From NCBI GenBank assembly GCA_052170555.1, contig JBQNAI010000002.1:248001-312000 (forward strand): 64,000 nucleotides of DNA, read 5' to 3'. Origin of the DNA: Scybalousia_A sp052170555. GTDB lineage: Bacteria; Bacteroidota; Bacteroidia; Bacteroidales; P3. Positions 44,007-53,940 of the stretch are shown here, piece after piece. Position 1 is the stretch's first letter; every line of letters starts with the position of its first letter. The notes under the pieces are model-generated. The model searched no databases. It saw only the letters and a list, made by a program, of their open reading frames with translations, and was not told the DNA's origin. Both the position numbers and the translations under genes were made by a program.

Positions 44007-44669
44007 ATGGAGATTAATTATATTAATTGGAGGAAGATAGACTATCGTACGGCACTTGAAAGACAAATATTACTATTTAATGAAAAAATAAATAGGAAAC
44101 TTAAAGGGGATACTGATATTTCGCAGGACTTTATTGTGTGTGAACACAATGACGTATATACATTGGGATTGCATGGGAAGGATTCAAATCTTTTGATAAC
44201 AGATGCATTATTAAGAAAGATAGGTGCTGAAATTATTCATACCAATAGGGGAGGAGATATAACGTATCACGGACCGGGACAGATAACAGGTTATCCTATT
44301 TTAGACATTGATAGATTTGGCATAGGAATTCGGGAATATATTAATATAGTTGAGCAAAGTGTGATAGATACTATGCTAGATTATGGGATTAAGTGTGAAA
44401 GATTACATGGTGCTACCGGAGTCTGGATTGATGCAAAAACAACTAAAGCTCGCAAAATATGTGCTATTGGGGTTAAAGCTTCACGTGGGATAACTATGCA
44501 CGGTTTTGCATTGAATGTTAATACGGATTTGAGATATTTTTCTTATATCAATCCTTGTGGGTTTACGGATAAGGGAGTTACAAGTATGCAAACAGAACTT
44601 CAAAAGCAATGTGAATGGGATAGGGTTGCAAAAGAGATTTATGAAAAGTTTAAGAGACTTGTTGAATAG
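44007..44669 (+). CDS. lipB: Octanoyltransferase
   Basis: Transfers octanoyl from acyl carrier protein to lipoate-dependent apoproteins. It has FIVCEHNDVYTLGLHGKDSN near residue 43, RGGDITYHGPGQITGYPIL near 81 (the family signature), the catalytic-lysine segment KICAIGVKASRGITMHGFAL near 150 and NPCGFTDKGVTSM near 180. 220 residues is normal. It is divergent from the flippase and is followed by pyrF 22 bases downstream. Confidence 0.95.
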   Translation: MEINYINWRKIDYRTALERQILLFNEKINRKLKGDTDISQDFIVCEHNDVYTLGLHGKDSNLLITDALLRKIGAEIIHTNRGGDITYHGPGQITGYPILDIDRFGIGIREYINIVEQSVIDTMLDYGIKCERLHGATGVWIDAKTTKARKICAIGVKASRGITMHGFALNVNTDLRYFSYINPCGFTDKGVTSMQTELQKQCEWDRVAKEIYEKFKRLVE

Positions 44670-44691
44670 AAAACATAAAAGATAAATTACG

Positions 44692-45513
44692 ATGAATAGA
44701 AAAGAATTAATAGAATTGATTAATAAGAAAAGGAGTTTTCTTTGTGTGGGATTGGATAGCGATATAACAAAGTTGCCTGCAAGTGTATTGGATAGCGAGG
44801 ACCCCGTTTTTGAGTTTAACAAAAGAATTATAGATACGACACTACCCTATACGGTTGCGTATAAACCTAATTTGGCTTTTTATGAAAGTTATGGGATTAG
44901 AGGTCTTGTCTCCTTAAAACGTACAATGGATTACTTGCATACGAAAAATAAAGAATGTTTTGTGATAGCTGATGCAAAGAGAGGGGATATAGGTAATACA
45001 AGTAAGCAATATGCCAAAGCTTTTTTTACAAAAGAAGGAGATTTTGACTTTGATGCTTTGACTGTTGCTCCGTATATGGGAGAAGATAGTGTAAAACCGT
45101 TTTTGGAATACGAAAATAAATGGGTTATCTTGTTGGCTTTGACAAGTAATAAGGGAAGTGACGATTTTCAGATGATGGAAGATAAAGAGGGGATAAAGCT
45201 TTTTGAGAGTGTCTTAACTAAAACGCAACAGTGGGGGACAAAAAATAACCTTATGTTTGTGTGCGGAGCTACCAGAGCTGAAAATTTTATTGATATTCGC
45301 AAGATTGTACCCGAACACTTCTTGCTTGTACCAGGTGTCGGAGCTCAGGGAGGAAGTTTAAAAGAAGTTTGTAAGTATGGATTGAATAAAGATTGCGGAT
45401 TGTTGGTGAATTCTTCGCGTGGTATCATTTTCGCTGATAGTAGCGAGAAATTTGCAGATATTGCCGGGGAGAAAGCCAGAGATATGCAACAAGAAATGGC
45501 AATGTACTTATAG
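44692..45513 (+). CDS. pyrF: Orotidine 5'-phosphate decarboxylase
   Basis: Converts OMP to UMP in pyrimidine synthesis. It belongs to the ~270-residue type-2 family: FLCVGLDSDITKLPAS near residue 16, YKPNLAFYESYG near 56, the catalytic FVIADAKRGDIGNTSKQYA near 89 with the Lys-Asp charge network, and LLVPGVGAQGGSLKEVC with LVNSSRGIIFA near 240. Confidence 0.95.
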   Translation: MNRKELIELINKKRSFLCVGLDSDITKLPASVLDSEDPVFEFNKRIIDTTLPYTVAYKPNLAFYESYGIRGLVSLKRTMDYLHTKNKECFVIADAKRGDIGNTSKQYAKAFFTKEGDFDFDALTVAPYMGEDSVKPFLEYENKWVILLALTSNKGSDDFQMMEDKEGIKLFESVLTKTQQWGTKNNLMFVCGATRAENFIDIRKIVPEHFLLVPGVGAQGGSLKEVCKYGLNKDCGLLVNSSRGIIFADSSEKFADIAGEKARDMQQEMAMYL

Positions 45514-45763
45514 AAATATTCTACTATATTTACAGGTTATTCATAATGAATTACGTAGTAGTAAATAGAGATGTATTTTGACCGAATTAAAGTCCCACTT
45601 TAATAAATTCTTTTTTGACTTTAATAAATTCTTTTTAAGAAAGAGTTTTGTTAATCTATGGTATGATATTTTTAGATTAAATATCTTTGAGATAATTTTT
45701 AAAGAAGTCAGAAAAATATAAGTGTATAGCAATTATTGAAGTCAAAACATTATGTCTTTTGTG

Positions 45764-45782
45764 CATATGTAGCGGACATATG
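45764..45782. promoter_or_regulatory. Inverted repeat upstream of the WbpB-like promoter
   Basis: CATATGT (45764-45770) and ACATATG (45776-45782) with a five-base spacer, 34 bases before the -7 element, where an activator or repressor could bind. Confidence 0.4.
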
Positions 45783-45816
45783 TATATTTTGCATATCATG
45801 AATTAAAGAAAAGTTG

Positions 45817-45824
45817 TATCTTTG
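45817..45824 (+). promoter_or_regulatory. -7 element of the WbpB-like gene
   Basis: TATCTTTG, 44 bases before the ATG. A TTTG at 45788-45791 is 25 bases upstream, longer than usual. Confidence 0.5.
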
Positions 45825-45868
45825 CGGATGTAAATAAAAGAGGTATCCAAATTATAAAACGATAAAGT

Positions 45869-46858
45869 ATGAATTATTTAAATGATAAGACAAAGAAAAA
45901 TTTTGCTATAATAGGTGTGGGCGGATATATCGCACCTCGTCATTTGAAAGCTATTAAAGATACAGATAACGAGTTGATTGTTGCCTTGGATAAGAGCGAT
46001 AGCGTTGGTATTATGGACTCATATTTCCCTCAATGTTCGTTTTACACCGAATACGAGCGATTTGATAGATTTGTAGACAAAATTAAACGAACAGAAAAGA
46101 AACTTGCCTTTATTACGGTTTGTACTCCTAACTATCTCCACGACTCCCATATTCGTTTTGGGTTGAAAAACGATTGTGATGTTATATGTGAGAAGCCAAT
46201 AGTATTGAATCCTTGGAATATTGACGCTTTGGAGCAAATGGAACAGCAAACTGGACACAAAGTTTTCAATATTTTGCAATTGCGATTGCATCCTGCAATC
46301 ATTGAATGGAAGAAAAAAATAGACTTTGCACCGAAAGATAAAATTTTTGATGTGGATTTGACTTATATTACTTCAAGAGGATTATGGTATTATACTTCTT
46401 GGAAAGGAGATGTAAGTAAATCTGGAGGAGTTGCTACAAATATCGGTGTTCATTTCTATGATATGCTTTCTTGGATATTTGGAGATGTGGAGGAAAACAC
46501 CGTTCATGTGTATACTCACGATAGAGCTGCTGGATTTCTTCGGTTCAAAAGAGCAAGGGTGAGATATTTTTTATCTATAAATGAAAATACATTACCTGAA
46601 GAAATAAAAAAGGAAGGTAAACGTACGTATAGGAAGATTACTTGCGAAGGGGAAGAAATAGAGTTTTCGGGAGGTTTTACAGAATTACATACTGAAAGTT
46701 ATAAAAAAATACTTGCAGGGGCTGGATTTACACTCAAAGATGCAAGAAATTGTATAGATATAGTCAGTACTATAAGAAATTCTAAGCCTATTGGACTAAA
46801 AGGTGATTATCATCCATTAGCACGTATGACATTATCTCCTCATCCGTTCAATTTGTAG
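45869..46858 (+). CDS. Gfo/Idh/MocA oxidoreductase (WbpB/WlbA-like)
   Basis: A 329-residue NAD-dependent sugar dehydrogenase: NFAIIGVGGYIAPRHLKAIK near residue 11 (Rossmann), FITVCTPNYLHDSHIRFGL near 78, VICEKPIVLNPWNIDALEQ near 99 and the catalytic-region WKGDVSKSGGVATNIGVHF near 184. This matches the WbpB/WlbA type, which oxidises C3 of UDP-GlcNAc-uronate, feeding a WbpE-type aminotransferase like the one at 33641. The product would be an amino-uronic sugar. The FemAB-like gene starts four bases after its stop. Confidence 0.88.
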   Translation: MNYLNDKTKKNFAIIGVGGYIAPRHLKAIKDTDNELIVALDKSDSVGIMDSYFPQCSFYTEYERFDRFVDKIKRTEKKLAFITVCTPNYLHDSHIRFGLKNDCDVICEKPIVLNPWNIDALEQMEQQTGHKVFNILQLRLHPAIIEWKKKIDFAPKDKIFDVDLTYITSRGLWYYTSWKGDVSKSGGVATNIGVHFYDMLSWIFGDVEENTVHVYTHDRAAGFLRFKRARVRYFLSINENTLPEEIKKEGKRTYRKITCEGEEIEFSGGFTELHTESYKKILAGAGFTLKDARNCIDIVSTIRNSKPIGLKGDYHPLARMTLSPHPFNL

Positions 46859-46862
46859 TATT

Positions 46863-47786
46863 ATGATAGAGTTTGCTGATGCCGATGATTTTATAAAAGA
46901 TTTTGAAACGATATATTCCAAAAAAATCTTCCGCATACCCTACACTACAAAAGAGGGGGTACGTAAGACTATTTTGATGTGTAAATGCTGGCATACTTTT
47001 GTTAGTATGCCTTATATGTCTTTGGGTGTTTTTGAAAGCAAACCGACAGATAGGTTGGTAGCACCATTTATGTTGTTTGAAACAGAAGAAGGGAATATCA
47101 TATCTACAAGTAAGAAACCTTGGGAAATAAGAGATACTTTAGCTCATTCACCGTATATTTGTTCAGATAAGTTGTTTATTTGGAAAGATTTGACTATACA
47201 AAATGATATTATGCAATTATATTCTTCAAATATAAGACGAAAGATTCGTAAAGCATATAGGGATGGAATAGAAATCAAAAATGGCATAAGTAAGAGATTG
47301 ATAAGAGATTTTTATCATGCATATTCGTTGAGTATGGAAGAGAAGCTAAGTATCCCGATTGGGAGACAAATTATTAAGAATGCTGTAAAGACGGGTAAAA
47401 CTATCGTATTTGTTGCATATAAAGGTAATAAAATCGTTGGTGGATCTACACTTAATGATATGCACAATGGAGTAATGTCTAATGAATTGTTGGCAACACT
47501 AAGTAAATATAACAAACATTATACGTCTTATGCTCTTCATCATGCGATGATGACAGTGGCACAACAAAAAAATTCTGTTTATTACTCTTTTGGATTAATC
47601 CGTCGCAATTCTACTGTGCATGAGTATCAAAGACATTACAAAGGAGAAGAAATACCTTTATATTGGTCTTACTCAAGAAAGATAAAACATGTTAAGAATA
47701 ATAAACAATTGCGATGGATATGGCAAAAACTACCATATGTCGTGAAAAAACAAATTGGGTTGTTTGTCCCTAGATACATTTATTGA
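46863..47786 (+). CDS. FemAB-like/GNAT-fold transferase
   Basis: A 307-residue protein of the FemAB/GNAT-type acyl- or aminoacyl-transferase superfamily: YSSNIRRKIRKAYRDGIEI near residue 120, FVAYKGNKIVGGSTLNDMHN near 181 and the final FGLIRRNSTVHEYQRHYKGE near 241. Related proteins transfer aminoacyl groups from tRNA (FemAB) or acyl groups; VimA of Porphyromonas, needed for A-LPS and gingipain maturation, is of the same superfamily. Direct coupling to the WbpB-like gene suggests modification of an amino-uronic sugar. Substrate is inferred, not shown. Confidence 0.7.
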   Translation: MIEFADADDFIKDFETIYSKKIFRIPYTTKEGVRKTILMCKCWHTFVSMPYMSLGVFESKPTDRLVAPFMLFETEEGNIISTSKKPWEIRDTLAHSPYICSDKLFIWKDLTIQNDIMQLYSSNIRRKIRKAYRDGIEIKNGISKRLIRDFYHAYSLSMEEKLSIPIGRQIIKNAVKTGKTIVFVAYKGNKIVGGSTLNDMHNGVMSNELLATLSKYNKHYTSYALHHAMMTVAQQKNSVYYSFGLIRRNSTVHEYQRHYKGEEIPLYWSYSRKIKHVKNNKQLRWIWQKLPYVVKKQIGLFVPRYIY

Positions 47787-47814
47787 GAGATGTAAAATGG
47801 CGTGTAGGAAATAC

Positions 47815-47859
47815 AAAATAAAATGCAAATTTAATTAATTCAAAGCTGCATTTTATTTT
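47815..47859 (+). terminator. Terminator after the FemAB-like gene
   Basis: AAAATAAAATGCA (47815-47827) pairs perfectly with TGCATTTTATTTT (47847-47859), 13 bp, with a 19-base loop and T-rich end. Confidence 0.7.
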
Positions 47860-48006
47860 TATTATATGTAATAACAAATATGTTAGGTATAAAAAGAAAA
47901 ATAGACTATATGTTATTAGAAAGTAATATTAGAATGCAGTTTTATTAATCTTTAATAACCTCTGATTAACATACATATTGAAGAGGATAAGAATGTAATA
48001 AAAAAT

Positions 48007-48037
48007 TTTGTCATCTAAATAAAAAGCCGTACTTTTG
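48007..48037 (+). promoter_or_regulatory. Promoter of guaB
   Basis: TTTG (48007-48010) and TACTTTTG (48030-48037), 19-base spacing. The expected transcription start is close to 48044, so the ATG at 48059 has a very short leader. Confidence 0.75.
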
Positions 48038-48058
48038 CACGAAATATTAGTAAACACA

Positions 48059-49522
48059 ATGGATATAGAAAATAAGATAATAGGTACGGGATTAACTTAT
48101 GATGATGTATTGTTGGTACCGGCATACTCTGAAATTATACCTAAAGATGTTCAGGTAAAGAGCCGATTTTCGAGAAACATTGAGGTAAATATTCCTATTG
48201 TTTCTGCAGCAATGGATACTGTAACAGAGGCTAATATGGCTATTGCTATTGCTCAGGAAGGCGGAATAGGTGTTCTGCATAAGAATATGACTATTGACCG
48301 TCAGGCTAAGGAGGTATTGAAGGTTAAAAGAAGTGAAAATGGTATGATTACTTCTCCTTCTACGCTTCCAAGGACGGCAACTGTAAAGGATGCCAAGAAT
48401 ATGATGACTCAACTCCATATTGGAGGTATTCCCATTGTGGAAGGTAATGGCAAGTTGGTAGGTATAGTTACTAATAGGGATTTGCGTTTTGAGAAAGATA
48501 CTAAAAAACTTCTTGAGCAGGTGATGACTAAAGAGGTCATCACAACTAAGCAAGGAATATCGTTCGCTCAGGCTGCTGAGATATTGCAAAAACATCGTAT
48601 AGAAAAACTTCCTGTTATAGATAACAACGGTCTTTTGACGGGATTAATAACATATAGAGATATAATCAAACTTAAAGAGCGTCCTAACGCGTGTAAGGAC
48701 GCTATGGGACGACTTCGTGTTGCTGCGGGTATAGGAATTACCAAGGAAATGTATGATAGAATTAGTGCTGTTGTGGAGGCTGGAGTTGACGCCATAGTTA
48801 TAGATACGGCACATGGACATTCTTTAAATGTTATCAATACTGTTAAAGAGGTTAAGAAGAGGTATTCGGATATAGATGTAGTTGTCGGGAATATTGCGAC
48901 GGCAGAAGCTGCTTTGGCATTGAAAGAAGCAGGGGCGGATGCTGTTAAAGTCGGTATAGGACCGGGTAGTATTTGTACTACAAGAATTATAGCGGGTATA
49001 GGTATGCCTCAATTGACTGCTGTATTGAATGTTTGTAATGCCTTGAAGGATTGTAATATTCCGGTTATTGCTGATGGCGGTATTCGGTATTCTGGAGATA
49101 TTGTTAAGGCATTGGCGGCGGGTGCCGGGACAATTATGGCTGGATCTTTGCTTGCTGGTACGGAAGAATCGCCCGGAGATACTATTATTATGGAAGGAAG
49201 GAAGTATAAAGCATATAGAGGTATGGGTTCTTTGGATGCAATGCAGAATGGAAGTAAAGACAGATATTTCCAAGGAGATGAAAAAGATATTAAAAAGCTT
49301 GTTCCGGAAGGAATAGTTGGTAGAGTACCTTACAAAGGTTCTGTAGTGGAAGCGATATATCAATTAGTTGGAGGAGTAAAGGCGGGAATGGGTTATACAG
49401 GGAGTGCAAATCTTGAACAGTTGCGTAAAGCTAAATTCATACAGATTACTAATGCTGGATTTATAGAGGGACACCCGCATGATATAACGATAACAAAGGA
49501 GGCTCCAAATTATTCTCGCTAA
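48059..49522 (+). CDS. guaB: Inosine-5'-monophosphate dehydrogenase
   Basis: Oxidises IMP to XMP, the first committed step of GMP synthesis. GLTYDDVLLVPAYSEI near residue 11, two CBS domains from about 95 to 205, VVGNIATAEAALALKEAGAD near 277 and the catalytic-cysteine loop GPGSICTTRIIAGIG near 301 are present; ADGGIRYSGDIVKALAAGA near 338 and GYTGSANLEQLRKAKF near the end complete it. An in-frame TTG at 48035 lies inside the -7 promoter element, so ATG 48059 is the start (487 residues, normal). Confidence 0.97.
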   Translation: MDIENKIIGTGLTYDDVLLVPAYSEIIPKDVQVKSRFSRNIEVNIPIVSAAMDTVTEANMAIAIAQEGGIGVLHKNMTIDRQAKEVLKVKRSENGMITSPSTLPRTATVKDAKNMMTQLHIGGIPIVEGNGKLVGIVTNRDLRFEKDTKKLLEQVMTKEVITTKQGISFAQAAEILQKHRIEKLPVIDNNGLLTGLITYRDIIKLKERPNACKDAMGRLRVAAGIGITKEMYDRISAVVEAGVDAIVIDTAHGHSLNVINTVKEVKKRYSDIDVVVGNIATAEAALALKEAGADAVKVGIGPGSICTTRIIAGIGMPQLTAVLNVCNALKDCNIPVIADGGIRYSGDIVKALAAGAGTIMAGSLLAGTEESPGDTIIMEGRKYKAYRGMGSLDAMQNGSKDRYFQGDEKDIKKLVPEGIVGRVPYKGSVVEAIYQLVGGVKAGMGYTGSANLEQLRKAKFIQITNAGFIEGHPHDITITKEAPNYSR

Positions 49523-49525
49523 AAT

Positions 49526-51580
49526 ATGAAAACAATCAAAGGATTTATAATATCGTTGTTATGTTACTTTGTTGCTATTCAATTGGTACAAGGGCAAAAT
49601 GGAGATATTTTGTTTACCATTGCAGATAGAGACACTGTAACCGTAGAAGAGTTTATGCAAATGTATGAGCGTAATTTAAGTAACACGAAAGACTATACTA
49701 CTCTTAATGAATATCTTAATTTGTATGTGAATTATAAATTAAAACTTCTGCAAGCTCATGATATTGGTTTGGATAGAGATCCTTCAACAATTAGACAGGT
49801 AGAGGAATATAGAAATTCTCTAATTAAGCCTTATATTAATAATCCTCATATTATGGACTCCTTGGTTGTGCAAGCATATGATAGAATGAGCACTTTGGTT
49901 AGAGCATCTCAGATCTTGATTTCTGTTCCTGTCAATACAGCACCGTCAGATACGATACTGTATTATCAAAAGGCTAGAATGGTTTACGAAAAAGCATTAC
50001 AAGGAGAAGACTTTGTAAGTCTGGTCGACCAATATTCTGATGATCCGTCAGTAAATTCTACATCAGGAATAGGAAACCATGGAGATTTAGGTTATTTTAC
50101 TTCAATGACAATGATATATCCTTTTGAAAATGCTGTCTATTCACTTATAGAAAAACAAAGTTTACATAATGAGATTCTTAAAGGTAGTATTACATTTTGT
50201 AAGACACAATTTGGTTACCATATCATTAAACTAACTTCAGTCGTACCTGTAACATTTTCAACAATTTCATTAGCACATATTTTTGTAAGCAGACAAAATC
50301 ATTCTGAACAAGAAGCGAAGGATTTGATTTATAAGGCTTATGATCAGATTGCTATTGTTGGGTTTGATTCTGTGGTGAGATGTTTCTCAGATGATACATT
50401 TACAAGAATGAAAGGTGGAATTCTTGCAAATCAACAACCTAATACCATACCTCCAGAGTACATAGATATGTATGTGGGCAACCCTACAACGACTACTTCA
50501 CGGCCTTTTCAAACGAGATTTGGTTGGCATATTGTGAAGTTTATTGATGTTACTCCGATCCCCGAATTTGAATTTATAAAATCTCAAATATATGATCGTT
50601 TGTCAAAAGACGAACGTATGTATTTTGCCTTAGAAAAATTTATTGCAGAATCTAAGCAATATTATCATTTTAAATGTGATAGTAAATTACTGAGTCGTTT
50701 ATCTCAATTTGTGTCTGACTCTGTCTTCTCTGCTACGTGGCAGCTTCCCGATATAAACAGCAATAAAGAATTTTCATATCTACGAACTAAATCCTTGTTT
50801 TCCATCGGAGAGGACTCTTTCACTTCGTGGGATTTTCTAAACTATATTTTTGAAACGCAATCAAAACGTACGCCAGTACATATTCAGAGTTATATCAACA
50901 AGCAATATGAGAATTATTCTAATAAGTGTGTATTAGAATATGCATCTAAACACATAGAGGAGAAATATCCGCAATTACAAAAAAGTATTAGAGAGTTTGA
51001 AGATGGAGTCCTCATTTTTGATTTAACAGATAGTATGGTTTGGACAAAATCTTTATCTGATACGGTTGAGCTAGAACGATATTATCAAGAGAATAAATCT
51101 AAGTATCTTTATACAGAGAGGGTAGATGCTACTATTTGGTCTATTCCTTCACGTGTTAATGCAGATAAAATCTTTAAACAGATAAAGAAGTATAAGAAAA
51201 AAGGAAAGTCTGATGATGAAATTAAAGGAATCATAGATGTTAAATATTTCAAAGAGTCTAAATCTTCTATTAATTACATATGGGGAAGATTTGAAAAAGG
51301 TATCAATGGTATTATTGATTCAAATGTATTTACTAAGATTGATGAGTTAAAAAAAGAGGTGCTACCTCGTTATATTATGGATTCAAGTTCTGTACTTAAT
51401 CGTGCTATTGTAATAGTTGTTAGTGAGATAATGCCGATTAGTATTAAACCTTTTGAAGCTTGCAAGGGTCTTGTAACGAGTGATTACCAACAAGTGCTGG
51501 AAAAGCAATGGATAGATTCACTTAGGGAGCACTATCCTATCAGTATAGACTATACTAAATTAGATGCTTTAAAGAAATAG
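49526..51580 (+). CDS. Periplasmic peptidyl-prolyl isomerase, two parvulin domains
   Basis: A 684-residue exported protein with a signal peptide (about 1-23, ending QGQNGD), an N-terminal helical chaperone-like region (EYLNLYVNYKLKLLQAHDIG near 71) and two rotamase-type domains: the first about 120-235 (VRASQILISVPVN, GDLGYFTSMTMIYPFENAVY), the second about 245-345 (SLAHIFVSRQNHS, TRFGWHIVKFIDV). A long C-terminal region with partial parvulin similarity follows. Such proteins assist folding of outer-membrane proteins in the periplasm. It is the first of four genes in the same direction after guaB. Confidence 0.88.
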   Translation: MKTIKGFIISLLCYFVAIQLVQGQNGDILFTIADRDTVTVEEFMQMYERNLSNTKDYTTLNEYLNLYVNYKLKLLQAHDIGLDRDPSTIRQVEEYRNSLIKPYINNPHIMDSLVVQAYDRMSTLVRASQILISVPVNTAPSDTILYYQKARMVYEKALQGEDFVSLVDQYSDDPSVNSTSGIGNHGDLGYFTSMTMIYPFENAVYSLIEKQSLHNEILKGSITFCKTQFGYHIIKLTSVVPVTFSTISLAHIFVSRQNHSEQEAKDLIYKAYDQIAIVGFDSVVRCFSDDTFTRMKGGILANQQPNTIPPEYIDMYVGNPTTTTSRPFQTRFGWHIVKFIDVTPIPEFEFIKSQIYDRLSKDERMYFALEKFIAESKQYYHFKCDSKLLSRLSQFVSDSVFSATWQLPDINSNKEFSYLRTKSLFSIGEDSFTSWDFLNYIFETQSKRTPVHIQSYINKQYENYSNKCVLEYASKHIEEKYPQLQKSIREFEDGVLIFDLTDSMVWTKSLSDTVELERYYQENKSKYLYTERVDATIWSIPSRVNADKIFKQIKKYKKKGKSDDEIKGIIDVKYFKESKSSINYIWGRFEKGINGIIDSNVFTKIDELKKEVLPRYIMDSSSVLNRAIVIVVSEIMPISIKPFEACKGLVTSDYQQVLEKQWIDSLREHYPISIDYTKLDALKK

Positions 51581-51590
51581 TTATTAAAAA

Positions 51591-52931
51591 ATGAAAAAAA
51601 TTGTTGTTTTATTACTGATAATATTTTCTATCAATTCATTTGCACAGAAATATCAAGAAATAGATGGAGTGATTGCTGTCGTTGGAGCATCCATGATTAA
51701 GTTATCAGACTTGGAAACCACATATTTACAAAATAAGTCTTCGGCAGAAAATAGTGATATGACACGTTGTGATATTTTAGAATCGATGCTTCTAAACAAA
51801 CTTATGCTTCATCAGGCTGAGATAGACTCTGTGGTAATTACGGAGACGGATATAGAAAACGAATTGTCACAACGATTGAAATATATGGTACAAGTTTATG
51901 GTTCTCAGGAAAGATTGGAAAAGCAGATGAATAAAACTATGGTTCAAATTAGAGAGTATTTTCATGACATAATCAAAGAGAATCTAATGATACAGCAAAC
52001 TCAAAATAAGATAATAGGGGATATAACTATTACACCAAAAGAGGTTGCAGACTATTTCCAAAAAATACCTCAAGATTCACTTCCCAATATTGAAGATCAG
52101 TATGAGTTGTCGCAGATAGTTATTCTTCCGCATGTTTCCGAAGAAGAAAAACAGCAAGTTAAACGACGATTGAATGATATAAGAGAGAGAATTATTAAAG
52201 GTGCCAAATTTACTACTCTTGCCTCGCTTTATTCAGATGATGAGGTTTCTGCTAAGAGTGGGGGGGAACTTGGTTTTTTTTCTAGGGGAGATATGGTATC
52301 TGAATTTGAAAGTATGGCTTTTTCTTTGCAGCCAGGCGAAATTTCGCCTGTATTTGAAACAAAATATGGGTATCATATTGTTCAAATGATTGCCAGGCAA
52401 GGAGACCGAGTTAATTGTCGTCACATACTTTTAATGCCAAAAGTATCTGCAACGCAGTTGTATAATGCGAAGGTTAGGCTTGATTCCATTAAAGCATTGA
52501 TTGATGCAAATCAAATATCGTTTGAAGATGCTATCATTAAATATTCAGAAGATGATGGTAAAATTAATGGAGGATTAATAATAAATCGTAACAATGCCTC
52601 TGCAATATTTTCGTTGGATGCCATAAATACAACTATTGGTAATGTGGATAATGTAGACTTTGCTTCATTGAACGAAGGTGATTATACAGATGTAATCGAG
52701 TTTAAGAGTGAATTTTCACATGCATATAGACTTATCAAAGTTAAAAAAAGAGTTGTTGCTCATAAAGTCAATCTTACTGATGATTTTGATAGATTACAAT
52801 CTATAGCACTTAATCAAAAGAAGACAGAGATTATAAGAAATTGGGCAAAGCGAATGATAGATAGAACTTATATTAAATTGAATGATAAGTATATCAATTG
52901 TTCTTTTACTTTGAAATGGAATAAAAAATAA
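51591..52931 (+). CDS. surA: SurA-like periplasmic chaperone/peptidyl-prolyl isomerase
   Basis: A 446-residue exported protein: signal peptide (about 1-18), IDGVIAVVGASMIKLSDLE near residue 24 (start of the SurA N-domain), LLNKLMLHQAEIDSVVITE near 66, then parvulin domain 1 (YELSQIVILPHVSEEEKQQV near 169; GGELGFFSRGDMVSEFESMA near 222) and domain 2 (NCRHILLMPKVSATQL near 275). Family members hand unfolded barrels to the BAM complex. A seven-G run (52260-52266) lies in the coding sequence. It follows the other isomerase by ten bases. Confidence 0.88.
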   Translation: MKKIVVLLLIIFSINSFAQKYQEIDGVIAVVGASMIKLSDLETTYLQNKSSAENSDMTRCDILESMLLNKLMLHQAEIDSVVITETDIENELSQRLKYMVQVYGSQERLEKQMNKTMVQIREYFHDIIKENLMIQQTQNKIIGDITITPKEVADYFQKIPQDSLPNIEDQYELSQIVILPHVSEEEKQQVKRRLNDIRERIIKGAKFTTLASLYSDDEVSAKSGGELGFFSRGDMVSEFESMAFSLQPGEISPVFETKYGYHIVQMIARQGDRVNCRHILLMPKVSATQLYNAKVRLDSIKALIDANQISFEDAIIKYSEDDGKINGGLIINRNNASAIFSLDAINTTIGNVDNVDFASLNEGDYTDVIEFKSEFSHAYRLIKVKKRVVAHKVNLTDDFDRLQSIALNQKKTEIIRNWAKRMIDRTYIKLNDKYINCSFTLKWNKK

Positions 52932-52980
52932 GAGTTTGGAATTTAGAATACTAAATTGTTGTTTGTAAAGGATAGGCATT

Positions 52981-53934
52981 ATGGATAAAGTTCAAATGTT
53001 GCAGGACCTCTCCTCTAAATGTGGCAGTATTAAACAAGAGATAGGTAAGATTGTAATAGGTCAGCACGATATAATATATAAGATACTAACTGCTATGTTC
53101 TGTGGGGGGCATTGTCTATTAACGGGAGTTCCTGGTTTAGCAAAAACACTACTTGTGAAAACGTTATCACAAGTAATAGGAGCCGAGTTTAGTCGTGTAC
53201 AGTTTACTCCAGACCTTATGCCGAGTGATATTACAGGTACAGAGATTTTGTCTAATGAAAGACAGATGCAATTTGTTAAAGGACCTATTTTTACTAATAT
53301 TCTTCTAGCAGATGAAGTAAATCGTACATCGCCTAAGACACAATCCGCATTACTGGAAGCAATGCAAGAACATAGTGTTACAGTTGGAGGGAATACGTAT
53401 AAAATGGATGAGCCTTTTTTTGTGCTTGCTACTCAGAATCCCATAGAACAAGAAGGAACATATCCTTTGCCAGAGGCACAATTAGACCGTTTTATGTTCA
53501 TGCTTGTGATGGACTATCCAAATTTTGATGAAGAAATTCAAATACTGAAAACAACTACGACAGATTACGACTATAGAGTACGAAAACTAATATCAAAAGA
53601 AGAGATATTGCAGCTTCAACGACTGATACGTCAAATACCTGTTAGTGATAATGTGTATAACTATATAGTTTCCTTAGTTGGAAAGACGAGGGTAAATAAT
53701 CCTGAAAATAAGATTGCAAATAAATATTTAATGTGGGGGGCTGGTCCGAGGGCCTGTCAGTATATTGTATCAGGAGCTAAATGCTATGGAGCATTACGTG
53801 GGAAGTTTTCTCCGGATATAGAAGATGTTATGGCTGTTTGTAAAGACGTTCTTAGGCATAGAATAGTTCTTAATTACACAGCACAGAGCGAAGGATTGAC
53901 AACGGATGATATAATAGACAAAATTAATTTTTAG
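52981..53934 (+). CDS. MoxR-family AAA+ ATPase
   Basis: A 317-residue ATPase: CLLTGVPGLAKTLLVKTLSQ near residue 44 (Walker A), QFTPDLMPSDITGTEI near 76, ILLADEVNRTSPKTQSALLE near 103 (Walker B) and FFVLATQNPIEQEGTYPLPE near 140. MoxR proteins act as chaperone ATPases, usually with von Willebrand-factor and DUF58 partners, which are not adjacent here. In this operon it comes after two periplasmic isomerases and before an exported protein of unknown function. Confidence 0.93.
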   Translation: MDKVQMLQDLSSKCGSIKQEIGKIVIGQHDIIYKILTAMFCGGHCLLTGVPGLAKTLLVKTLSQVIGAEFSRVQFTPDLMPSDITGTEILSNERQMQFVKGPIFTNILLADEVNRTSPKTQSALLEAMQEHSVTVGGNTYKMDEPFFVLATQNPIEQEGTYPLPEAQLDRFMFMLVMDYPNFDEEIQILKTTTTDYDYRVRKLISKEEILQLQRLIRQIPVSDNVYNYIVSLVGKTRVNNPENKIANKYLMWGAGPRACQYIVSGAKCYGALRGKFSPDIEDVMAVCKDVLRHRIVLNYTAQSEGLTTDDIIDKINF

Positions 53935-53940
53935 AAAAAG

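Larger units (their letters stand above)
45514..45868. other. Intergenic stretch between pyrF and the WbpB-like gene
   Basis: 355 bp without a supported ORF. A GAATTAAAGTCCCACTTTAAT inverted element at about 45584-45604 is followed by two copies of ACTTTAATAAATTCTTTTT (45597-45615 and 45618-45636). An inverted repeat and promoter of the next gene lie at 45764-45824. Confidence 0.5.
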
